A stretch of 44,838 nt of DNA from Entrophospora sp. SA101 (lineage: Eukaryota > Glomeromycota > Glomeromycetes > Entrophosporales > Entrophosporaceae), in contig CAUDNR010004535.1 in NCBI GenBank assembly GCA_958430865.1, positions 2,522 to 47,359 on the forward strand. The letters run 5' to 3'. This document shows, one piece after another, positions 9,240-20,300 of this stretch. A program made the translations under genes and the position numbers. Positions within the stretch are counted from its first letter, which is position 1; every line of letters begins with the position of its first letter. The notes beneath the pieces are model-generated. The model was given only the letters and a program-made list of their open reading frames with translations. It did not search any database and was not told the origin of the DNA.

Positions 9240-12200
9240 TTACTCAGTTTTTTCCTTTTTTTCTCCGGTTTCGTCGTCTTCGGTTCCTTCGCCTTCAGTT
9301 TCGGGACCACCCTTTCATCAGTTTTTCAGGTTATCTCAGAAGATAACTGCGGCAAGAGCCGATACTACAACAAACCCAGTACTTATTCAAAGAATTTTTC
9401 CGCTGGTTGTACTTCAATGTCATCATTTAGCAGGCACTTCCTTAGAAGGACCAGTTGGACCAGTTGGACTATCTGTTCCGTTAGTTTGTAATTTACCTAA
9501 TTCTTTATCATAAAGGTATTTAACCATGTCTGGCTTTTTGGGTTCATCACCACCATACTCGCTTTTTTTCAAATCGGTTTTGGCTTTCATCTCATTTTCA
9601 ATAGTTTTTTTGTAATCGTCTTTCTCTAACTTATGAGCGTAAATAGTTTTTATTATGTTTTCCGGAGTAGTTTCTCGCACGAATTTCTTTCAAGAATCAT
9701 TTTCATCAGTTCCAGAAATTTTATCAGAAGTACCGAAAATTCCGGCACCGCTTAAATGAGTAGAAAAATCTTTTTTATCAGAAGCTACCAGATCAATTAT
9801 AGCCTTAACATTTTTTTGATCCTTATATTTATCATTTAGATTTCTTCAATTATCAACCATAGTCTGAGTAGTATCAGATTCGGCAATGCCTAATGCTGCA
9901 GCAAGTGTCGGTATTTGTAAATCATCTTTTTGTGGTATTTCATCTTTCTCTTCTGGTAATTGTCCAGTTAAGGCTTTTTGGATATTTTTATATAAATCAT
10001 CCTCTTTAGGACCTAAATGGCGAACTGCTTTAATCCTGTCGAAACAAGCTTTGATAGCACCAAGCCGAGCACTACGCTGATTAGCATCCTTAAACTTACA
10101 ATTTTTAATTATTTCGCCTATATTTTTACCTAAATTGTCGAAATTACTTGTCTCTATAATATCTGAAGGCAATATTTTACCATAAACGTTATCTTGTAAG
10201 TCTTTTTGGTATCCCTCATAAGTAGCATCTAGTTTTTTATTGTCTGATTTTTCTTTGATTCATCATAATAAACCATCCATCACTTCTAATTCAAAAGGAT
10301 AATATTTCGGATTATTACTGCCACCATTAGTTCCGCCTTTATAAACTGCATTAAATTCAGCTTTCAGTTGATCCAAAGACATTCCTGAGAAGATAAGAAG
10401 ATTCTTTTCGGCTAAGGTTTTTTGATTCTCAGCCTCTCGTTTCTTAGATTGGATAGTGTGCAACTCTTCTCTTAATTTGGTAGCCCGATCTTTTTCCAAA
10501 TTATAGTTATGTTCCGCTAAATGCATATCAGTTTCAGCCTGAGATTGCATTTTATCAAAGGGAAGAAAGTCATAACCAGTTCTTACTAATTCATATCTTA
10601 GTGAAGTGATAAGTCTTTGTTTTGATGGAGCTTCTTCCTTTTTAATGTTTTTAATAGCCGCATCATTAGGAGCAACGAATGAGGCTTGAACAGCAATATC
10701 TTGAGCAGCATCCTGTCAACCCTCATTCCATTTAATACCCTTACTAGTTACTAACCTTTTAATTTCATCAATATAACTAAATTGATCTCGTACAAATTCA
10801 TAATTGCGATTCAGAGAAGTAAAATCATGTTCTATCTGAATTCTTTTCACCACTTCCTCGTCCGGGTCAAAGGGTGCCGCTTCGTAAGGTTTTCGTACAA
10901 CACTTATTCGATAAAGATTAGGGTCATTTCACGCACCTCAAAAATCGCTAAAAGCACCTCCGCTGTAACCAAGAATCACTTCTTTCGCAAGAGGTTTTTT
11001 TTCTTCATCATTAGCAGGCTTTCCGTCGGGTTTCGATGTTCCGTTCCATTGAATAGTAAATTTTTTTCTTAATATATTGGTAGTGCCATCTTTATGTTTT
11101 AAACAATTAGCATTATTCTCATTTATTAAAGCATTTGTATCTAATGATGCCTTAGGAAAAAGATTATTCATAACTAGAAAAAAATCTGCTAAACTAAAAC
11201 GAGCATATGGATATTTATCCTGACGGTCAGCGGCATTATAAGGTCTTTTTTTTCTTCAGTCAGCAAGGGATTTACTGACTGTTTTAGAATCAGAATCTAT
11301 CTCCTGTCCTTGTTCTAACCACGTAATTTTGTTATATGGAGCTCTACCTGATTTTTTCGTTCAGCCTCATTTAGCTTTCATCATTCTATCAAAAGCATCT
11401 TTAACATCTTTTTTATTAGCTCCTGCTCTCATGTTAATGTTGTCAATAGACTTAAAAAGAGCAGCTTTGTCAAACTCCCGAAAGATATCGGCATACTGGT
11501 TACAAAGCACACTTAATCAATATTTTTCAATATATTCGCGTCCGCTGGATGGAAAACTAGTTCTAACAATTCATGTACTATTAGTTCTAGCATTTGAGGT
11601 AGTAATACTATCGATACTTCGCAATCTAATTCTTTCTAATATGGCACGAGAATCATCTGAAAAAGTCCCACTTTTAAGATTGTCGTTAGTTGGAGATTCA
11701 TCCAGTAATTTTTCAATTTGCTCCAGTCGCTTTTTGGCTTCTTTTCATTCAAAATTGGCTGAGCCGCACACTTGAGCTTGACTATCTACCTCGGCTTGTT
11801 TAGCCTCTTCTTCTGACGTATAAATAATAATATCTTTTTTGGCTTGTTCTAAGAGAGAATTTCACTCCGCTTTGGTTTTTCCGGCAATTTTTTCATTCGA
11901 GTCAGGAAGAGGTGAATTTCCACTCAAACTCGTAATAGCCGCATCTACCCGACTCTTTAAGGCCTGATAAGCTTTGCCATTATGATTTTTAGCTTTCTTT
12001 AATCCCTCCACAGCAGTTTTATCATTCGCATTGGCTCTTTGCAGATAATTTAATAAACTGGCAAGGTAATAAACATCTTTCGTTTCCAAACCAGTGGCAT
12101 CAAAAAGGGCGGCATCACTAGAAAATAATGATTTGGCTCATTTTACCGCATCCTCTTTTTGCGAAGCATTTCGCAAGGCAACAATAGCATCTTTGGCATA

Positions 12201-12485
12201 ACCTCGATAATTGTTGATAGCATTATAAGCTTTTCTTTCGGTGCTAGCACTACCGTTTCAACGAGCACTTGACAATTTTTTGTAAGAATCCTCGTTATAA
12301 GTCACTGAACTGCTTCTTTTTACTTCTATTACAATGTGCAATAGGTCTTGAACCTTAGTTAAAACACTGTCATCAGTAATGCTACTGAATATTCCAGTTT
12401 TTTCAGCATCAGTTAATTCATGTTTTGTTGAGGAAAGTCCATATTTAGCATTTTTTGCTGTATCTAATTTACTTGTATCTACCAT
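9240..12485 (-). CDS. Large tail-anchored protein of unknown function, 1081 aa
   Basis: Starts MVDTSKLDTAKNA and is continuous with TGA as Trp. It is mostly polar and probably helical, with one coiled-coil-like stretch (HNYNLEKDRATKLREEL, about residue 660). There is no signal peptide. At the C-terminus a Trp-rich boundary (KWWHWS) leads into one hydrophobic segment (GFVVVSALAAVIFW), then NLKNWWKGG and an acidic tail of about 25 residues. This predicts a cytosolic body anchored at the C-terminus. I recognise no domain. It is transcribed alone, towards rnpB. Confidence 0.85.
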
Positions 12486-12838
12486 TTTTTTTATTTATAT
12501 AATTTTGAATTTTATTTTAATTTGTTAAAAATTTTTTTAGAATTTTATAATTTTTCAGATTGATTGAAATATACACGTGAACTTACTCGCCACTTAGAAA
12601 GTAGGAAGTAAGAGCTTATTAAAAAAATCAACGACTATTAATAATGTTTTTTCTAAAGACCATTTCGACTCTAGCACATTAACCAAATACATATATAATA
12701 GTTTTAATAGTTAATTCATTATCAACTGGAAGATTTTCGTTGCCTAGATTAGTTAAATTTTTAAGTATAAATATCTAGTAATGATAAATCTACTGCCATT
12801 ATTTAATTCTTTCTTTTTTCATAGTTTAATAGTTTAAT

Positions 12839-12886
<48 letters not shown>

Positions 12887-13076
12887 AAAATTGTGATATG
12901 CACTTCATTCTCACGCTTTTCCTAAATTTTTTAACACAGGATTAGAATTTCTTTTTCATCATAATACCATGTATATATATTTTATATTAGTTTTTATTTA
13001 ATTACTACGCATCTGGGAAGATACTCTAACAAAAAACTGACTAGTTACCCTTTTTTCAGCAGCGAATTAATGGTAT
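12486..13076. other. Intergenic stretch with a long (AG)22 tract
   Basis: No convincing ORF on either strand. It is AT-rich, with the AG tract at 12842-12885 as its main feature. It separates the start of the 1081-aa gene from the broken zinc-ribbon gene. Confidence 0.5.
12842..12885 (+). repeat. (AG)22 dinucleotide tract
   Basis: Forty-four bases of perfect AG, followed by CAAAAT just as the tract at 506-537 is followed by CAAAAT. Here it lies outside any ORF I can support. Confidence 0.9.
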
Positions 13077-13354
13077 TTAAAAAGTCCCTAAATAACGATA
13101 CTGATAATAAAGTCGTTGTTTTTTTTTACTTACTAAATCATAAAAATCAATGCGGTCTTTTTCAAACCAGTTATTTAAACAATCGCGACAAAGAATTTGA
13201 TAACTATTTCATTTCTTTCCTTCGGTTCAATAACTAACTTCGTTAATTTTGGTTAATTGTCTTTCCTCGCCCTCTTTGCGGGGGGGATTAGTTTGCGGTA
13301 AAATACGCGTTGGCATTTATCGCAGGTGGTTTCGCGTAATTTTTTGATATTCAT
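13077..13354 (-). pseudogene. Zinc-ribbon protein gene frameshifted at a C7 run
   Basis: From ATG at 13354 the frame encodes MNIKKLRETTCDKCQRVFY and then hits a run of seven C (13280-13286 on the plus strand), stopping after residue 33. The +1 frame beyond the run is open for about 65 residues and carries the matching Cys pair (ILCRDCLNNWF) before TAA at 13077-13079. One extra C would give a protein of about 92 residues with a CxxC...CxxC ribbon. This is either decay, phase variation or a sequencing error in the homopolymer. Function unknown. Confidence 0.6.
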
Positions 13355-13695
13355 AGGCGTTTAAATATATTATAATTTTATGTATAGAGAAGTAAAATAA
13401 TCAGAAGTTTTTTCTCTAAACCTTGCTATTTACCAAGTATCTTAGTAAGTAGTTTTTTTACCTTTTTGGTCTATATTGTAATTTTATATATATTTCTACA
13501 TGTAAAATGTTAAAATATTAATTATATATGACATGACTGAAATCTTCCAATTCTTTAATAGCAGAGAGAAGGCAAAAGTAACTGCTAATTCTCTAAACAA
13601 TTGCTTTTTTACTAATAAAGGGGAATATTTTTTTGTTTTTTCTAGACTAATTTCTTTTACTTTTCCTGAGGAATTGGGATAGAAATAAAAAATTT
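13355..13695. other. AT-rich intergenic region before the kinase gene
   Basis: No ORF seen. It should hold the promoter of the LRR-kinase gene. TATATGACATGAC-like sequence and GGAATTGGGATAG precede the start, but I cannot fix a promoter or a good ribosome binding site. Confidence 0.3.
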
Positions 13696-15936
13696 ATGGT
13701 AGATATACAAGAATATATTAACAAAAAATTAAGGATGCAAACAAAAAAACTTGATATAAGTGACTCAAAGTTAGAAGATGAATTAGACTTATCAGACTTT
13801 ATTAATCTAGAAGAACTGTATTGTGGTGAAAACAAATTAAATCATTTAGATCTTAGCAAGTGTAGTAATTTAAGAAGAATTCATTGTTCAGATAATTTAT
13901 TAACAAATCTTGACCTTAGCAATTGTAATAAATTAGAACATTTACACTGTGCCAAAAACCAACTAATTAGTCTTAAGTTACCTAACAATAAAAATAATTT
14001 AAAACAATTAGTAATACATGATAATAAGTTAGAACAAGACTTATCTTTCTTAGAAGACTTCAATAATTTAGAGGAAATATATGTAGGAGGAAATTTTTTC
14101 TCTGGTTCTTTAGAGCATTTAAAAAAATTAAAAAAGTTAAGAAACTTAGACATTAGTGATAATAACATTGACTCTGGTTTAGAATATTTGCCTGATAGCG
14201 TTGAGGAATTTCATTGTTATATAATTACAAATCCTCGAGCTGAAGTAGAAAAGATTTACAAAGAATTACAACCTTTTGCTGTTGATGCCAAGAAAGGTAA
14301 ATATGACTGTAAAGGATGAAGAAAAGTTAAAAAGAATCAAAAAAATGGACTATGTCTAGAATGTCAACAACCTAACACCAGCAGTAAATGGTGTCAACCT
14401 TGTAACGCTAAACATTTTCAAGAAGAATTTAAGAATTGGACTAGTGATAGCCTTGAAATAGATAGACTTATTCATAAACACCAATTAGAAGCAACTAGAT
14501 CGAGGGATTTATTAGAATGAATACCCTATGAGCAATTTACTAATATTGAATATCTAGCAGAAGGTGGTTTCGGTAAAGTTTATAAGGCGAAATGGCTTGA
14601 TGGACCGATTAATAGTTGAAGTGTTAAGGATAATCAATGACAAAGAGAAAATCAAGGTGACTATTATGGTTTAGGCTTTGAAGGAGAAGTCGCTTTAAAG
14701 AAATTAAATAATTCTCAAAACGCAGAAGCCAGTTTTTTACAAGAAATTACTAACCATAAATTGCTTGGTGATGGAGTAACTGTTGTTGAATGCTATGGTA
14801 TATCAAGAGATCCAAAAACTAATAACTATGCAATAGTTACAAAATATATGGGAGAAAATAGTAATCTAAGACAATTCCTAAGAAGCAAGTACATTTTTTT
14901 AAGTTTTACATGGGATAAACTTTGTCGGCTATCCAATATTTCATTAGGATTAAAACGTATCCATCAGAAAGGATTAGTTCATCGCGATTTCCACCCCGGC
15001 AACATATTAAATTATATGATTAATGATTGTCTTAATTCCTGTCGTATTACTGATCTCGGATTATGTCGGCCAGCAAATGAGAAAGACAATGGCAAAGTTT
15101 ATGGAGTTCTTCCTTATGTAGCTCCGGAAGTCCTTAATGGCAAACCCTATACTCAAGAAAGTGATATTTATTCTTTTGGTATGATAGCTTATGAAATATT
15201 GACCGGTTTACCTCCTTATCGTGAGTTTGCTCATGATTCATCGTTAGCAGTATTAATATGTCAAGGACTTCGTCCCCGGTTCAATGTTGAAATACCACCT
15301 CTTTTAGAAGAATTAATTAAAAGATGTTGAGATGCCGATCCTGAAAGGAGACCAAATGCTGAGGAATTAAATAACAAACTAAATGATTGGTTTAGTGAAA
15401 GTGGCGAAGGTAGAGAAAATTCTACTTTTTTCAAGCAAAACATGGAAATTAAAAAAGTCAGAATAGAAAAGTATTGACCAAAAGACTATGAATCATATCA
15501 ACAAATGATGAGAAAAGAATATTCTCGATGAGAGCCAGAATTTAAAAAATCTGCTATATATGACATGATAACTATTAATAATTCTATTATTAATAACACA
15601 AAGAACTCGGATACAAATTTAGAAGATGGTTTTGAAGCAGCAATACGTCAAGAGTTGTTTTTTGAATGAATTGATAAAAAATTGAATAAGAAAATTCCTC
15701 TTCTTCAAAAAAAAATTCATTCCCGAGCCATTTATACTAGTCGTTTGTTAGACACTAAAAACCTCCCAGAACCCCAAAACAGTAAAGAAATAAATGAGCA
15801 ATTCTACAGTAAGATGCATGGCTCTAAGGATTTAGAATTCGATATTAATAACTTTAACTTTGATGAATTCAATATTCAAGAAGACCCCCAAGAACAATCT
15901 TCCACCCAAGCCCAAGCCCAAATCCCCCCTAAATAA
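13696..15936 (+). CDS. LRR protein kinase of fungal (Rhizophagus) type, 746 aa
   Basis: Residues 1-180 are leucine-rich repeats of the NxLxxLDLSxCxxL type. Residues about 215-240 hold a Cys-rich patch (CLECQQPN...WCQPC) and FKNWTSDS, which directly precede kinase domains in arbuscular mycorrhizal fungi. The kinase domain then runs from about 280 to 570: glycine loop LAEGGFGKVYKAKW (about 290), VALKK lysine (about 333), catalytic HRDFHPGN (Asp 431), metal-binding DLG (453), APE (476), and a C-lobe ending RCW-DADPERRPNAEEL. All catalytic residues are present, so an active Ser/Thr or dual-specificity kinase is likely. A low-complexity C-terminal tail of about 170 residues ends in Gln/Ala/Pro. 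Horizontal transfer from the fungal host, fused to a bacterial LRR, is the simplest reading. A coiled-coil membrane gene begins at its stop codon. Confidence 0.93.
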
Positions 15937-17293
15937 TGCCTCATGAACGATTTAACAAAAAAAAAAAAAAAAAAACAATTTAGTCTGAATAGTCCTGGGA
16001 ATAGCTCTCATAGTTGGACTAATCACTGGAATTTATTTCTTTACTAGTTTCAGTAACAGCAATTCTCCAACTAAATCACCTTCCGATAATCCTTTACCTA
16101 ATCCGGACAATATTCAATATTTACCCAGCGAAGAAGAAGCCCAAGCCAAAATCAACCAAATAAAATCGGCTAAAAACCTTGATGACCAACAAGCCACCAT
16201 TGAATTCCTAACCCAATATGTCCCTCACATAAAGTGATGAGAAATCAATTCCTTAGCCGAATTAGAGGAAAAAATAAAGTTAGTAAATAGTAAGTCGGGT
16301 TTTCCGCCTTTTTCTTCGGTTCCATCCGTCGATAAATTTAATGAAGAATCCCAAAAAAACTTTACCTATAAATCTCTCCTTTTCTTAGCCTCAATAATTC
16401 CCCGGGAAAGTGATGGGAGTATTGATTGAAAAGGCTTAGACTATAACACTTACATTATTACGGTTCTCAAACCTTTACAAGCTCAGTATCAATATAAACC
16501 GGCTTTTGCTACCCAAAGCAATTACCAAGAATTAGGCCGCCGAATATCCGAAGAAATTAATACTCTTTTATCTTCCTTAAATTCCCAATTCCCTAATCTT
16601 TCCCAGGTCAAAGACTTAAACGCTTTAATGGAAACTTTTTTGAGTAAGTTTTTTCAAGGTTATGTTTACAGTGAAATTCAGGATGATTTAGGCAAACAGT
16701 TAACTATTGATAATCATGAGAAATACCGACCTCAGAAGACGGGTAATTCAACTGAAAATTCCAACTGGGGTATTCTTTTCTATGAGTTTGCTTTTCAAGG
16801 TGGTTCAGCTCCTAATCCGGAAACTCCTCCCCAAAATTCCGATGCTCCCATTAATCCTCCTTCTAGCAATCCCCAAATTAAGCAACTCCAAGACCAAGCC
16901 GAAGAAATTAGACAATTACTAAAACCTTGTGAAGAATTAGTTAATTCTTTGGAACAAATTAAAAAAGATAAAGAGAATTTAATAACTCAGTTAGAAGAAA
17001 AAAAGAAAAATTTAGACCCCAACGATGCAAAAGATAAGATTAAACTGATTGATATAGAAACTGAAATAAGTAAAATTGAACACACAATTACTATGGTTGG
17101 ATTTAGTAAAGATGATTTAGAGAAGATAAAAAGAGAAGTAAACCGATTTGAAGACATATTATCCAGTTGGATAGGGAAGGATGATGAATATCGCTTTGAA
17201 CCATTAATTCCTGAATTTCAGAAAAGTTTTTCTGAATGTAAAGCCAATTTTCCCTCCGTGAAAAAAGCCCTAGAAGACTTTTGTAATAATTAA
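15936..17293 (+). CDS. Membrane-anchored coiled-coil protein with an A19 tract near its start
   Basis: The long frame (ending TAA 17293) encodes a hydrophobic span (VWIVLGIALIVGLITGIYFF), a Ser/Pro/Asn linker, a globular part with many Gln/Tyr, a Pro-rich linker and a C-terminal coiled coil (ELVNSLEQIKKDKENLITQL). Candidate starts are ATG 15943 (in frame only if the A19 run at 15957-15975 were 18) and ATG 15936, which overlaps the kinase stop (in frame if the run were 20). As sequenced both give peptides under 40 residues. It may be switched by slippage, rescued by transcriptional slippage, or miscounted. The span is followed by a long soluble part, so the topology is N-terminal anchor. Probably co-transcribed with the kinase. 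Confidence 0.65.
15957..15975 (+). repeat. A19 homopolymer at the start of the membrane coiled-coil gene
   Basis: Nineteen A separate the start codons at 15936 and 15943 from the long downstream frame. Lengths of 18 or 20 would each connect one of the two starts. Confidence 0.85.
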
Positions 17294-17306
17294 TATTATT
17301 GGATAA

Positions 17307-20300
17307 TTAGTAATTAATTCCAATTTTTTTCCGAAGAGTTTCTTCCAGTTGTTGCTTGCTATATCAACTGCTATCAAGATATCCCATTGCTTTTCTTAAA
17401 TCATCAGCCAAAAAGTAAGTTCAAGTTCCCCCTCCACTTGCTTTCACTCATTTACCGGAGTCAAATTGAAACAAACTTGGGTTAATTCTTAAACCTGAAT
17501 AACGGTTAAATCCTTCTTTTGCGGTTGGACATTTATCAAAGTGACTGCCTCCTTGAACACAACGATTTCATTCTTCAATTAACATGGGATAATAAAGAAT
17601 GCTGTCAAGGGCTTTTTGGAAGTTTCGCTCGACTTTGTTTTCATATTCTCGCTGTCTTGCCATCGTATTTGCCGTAGATGCTGCTTGTTGGTCAAAAAGT
17701 TTTCGTTCTCTTTGCTCTTTCTCCATCATCTCCCGAATAGTTTGCTCCTCTTTTTGAGCCATTTCTCGGGCTGTTTCCAGTTCCCGAATTTCAGCTTCTC
17801 GTTCTTCTCTTTGTTTTTGTAGTTCAAGTTCTCTTTTTTTTGTTTCCTCTTCATGTTTTCTTTTTCTTTCTAGCATTTCCGCTTCAATGCGGGCTTTTTC
17901 TTCCTTGGCTTTTTTCTCAATTTGTTGCCGTTGTTCTTCATCCTCTAATGCTATTGTTGCCAATCTTCTTTGGGCTTCTTCTTCGATTAACTTGGATTGT
18001 TTAATTAATCTTTCTTGTTCTTCCTGATTTTCTTTTTCTAACTTAGCAATTTGGTCTTTCTTTTTCTGCTCTTCTAACTCATTTTCCTTTTTTTTATCGG
18101 CTAAGAGTTGTTCGGTAGCCTTCTTTCGTTCCGCTAGATTTTTAGTTTTAGTAGCGAAGTAAGCATCTTGTTCTTCGCGTAGTGCTTTTTCTCTGGCTAA
18201 TCTGGCTTCTTCACGTTCTTGGTCTTCTAATTCGGCTAATTCTTTTTCTTTTTGCCGCCTTTCAGCATCTTCTTGTAATTTTCTATCTTTGTCAGATAAT
18301 TTGGCTTTCCGTCTTTGCCGTTCTTGGTCTTCTAGTTTTTTGCGGGCTTGTTCTCTTTCCAATTTCTTTCTTTCCCGTTCCGCTTCTTCCTTACTTAAAT
18401 TAGCAAATAGGTTATCATAACGGGAAGAGGATTGTTTTGACTCTTTTGCCTGTGACTTAGCAAATTGTTCTCTTAGTTCCGTTTCATTAGCGTTATTTAA
18501 GACTTCTTCCGGGGTTAATTGAATGGTATCTCTTAATCAATTAGCAAAATCATAGTCATTAACTGTTAAGCCAATATTGATTCACTCCTGGCATTCTTCC
18601 TCACTAAAGCCGTGATTTTGTCAAGCTTTCACTAATTCTTGGGTAAAGGCTAGATTGATATTTAACCAATCTTCCCAGCCGGCTCTTTCCGGAGGTTGAT
18701 AATTAGTTAAATGTTTTCTTATTTGTTGATTAATTAATTCTTCTAGGTTTAAGTTATTCAAGGTTTCTCTTGGTTGGGAAGACTGCGAAGAAACAAATTT
18801 AGTTCAGAGGTTTTTATTGATGGTGATGGGTTTATTAACTTGACTGGCTAAATACTTTTGATAATCTTCCTGTAATTGGGGAACACTAACCAAGAATTCA
18901 GCAAAAGAGGTATTAGTGAAGTTTTCCACGGCAAAGATTAATAGTTCAAAGAAATTATACTTGGGAACTGTTTTTAATCCTAAGGTCAATAAAATGTCCT
19001 TTTGTCAGGCTTTAATTACTCTATGTTTTACCCAATCAGTTAGGGAATAAGTCAGAGTATGTAGCTCTTCACCTTTTCGCTTAGTTGCTTCGGCAAATTC
19101 AGCCAGAGAGAGAATGATAGATTGCTTATTTTCTTCTATTTGCTGCTGATTGAGTTGTTTTTGCTTAATTTCCGCTTGTTTTTCTAAGGCTTTTTGTTCT
19201 CCGGCTAAGAGTTTGATTTTTAACGGTAAATAAGGGCTTTTTACTTCGCCAAAGTCTAAATTAGGATTAGGCAAGATTTCCTCATTGACTAAAAAGGATA
19301 AAGATTTGGGTTTTAAATTAAGAGACTTTAATAAATTTAGGCTTGTTGGTGAATACTTATCTTCTCGGGTTAATGGGGCTAAACTTTGTAGAATATTCTT
19401 CTGCGGTTCAGTTAAAGAAAAGTTTCGTAATTGCTCCGTATTTATTAAGTTAATTTGCTGTTCCTCAGTTAGTTGGATTTTCTGACAACCAAAACTTAAT
19501 AAACTATTGGCTTGTTCCGAGCTGACTTCTCAATTAGAAGCATCAAAGAATCTAATACCCATCTGTTCTAAGGAAGTTCTTTGTTCTTGACTTAAATCTA
19601 AACTAGTAATTAGTAAACGGAGAATGTTTTCTTTTTCAGGGGTAGTTAAGCCAAAGTTGGCTTTTTCATTATGGAGTTGCTGATTTAACTCAATAAATTT
19701 CTCTTTCTTTTCCAAGGTGTTGATTTCTAAATTATTTAAGCCTGAATTAATTAACTGTAATTTTGTGTCTTGTGGAAAAGTTGGGAAATTCTCTAACATT
19801 TCCTCTTTTTCCTGGTGAGTTAAATACTGGGCTTGACTAGCCAAAGAAGCAAATTGTTCCATAGTTAAAGATAATTGGCTTAATAAGTCTAGTTCTTCTT
19901 CGGAAGGAGTTGGTAATTTAGTTAGTTTATTATCTAAACCTGAACTAGCTTTTTTCTCTTCTTGACTAAGTATTCGATTGGCTTTTTCGAATTCTTTTAA
20001 AAGTAGAGATTTATCTTTAAAATCTGGGTATTGCTGGTGAATTTTTTGTCAGGACATTCGGTCAGATAAGTTGGCTCGGGCTTGCTCTAATTGCTGATTT
20101 ATTTTTTCGGCTTGTTCTAGTGTTTCAGCCTGCTTTTTTAAATATTCTTCCTGTTGAGCCGCTTCTTCTTTTTGCTGAATAACAGTTTGTAAGTTGGCTA
20201 ATTGCTGGATTTTAATTTGGGCGGAAGTATCGGAGTAAATATTATAATCACTCTGACTAATGGTGCTTTGGACTTGGCTAAATAGGTTATTTTCCCGTGG

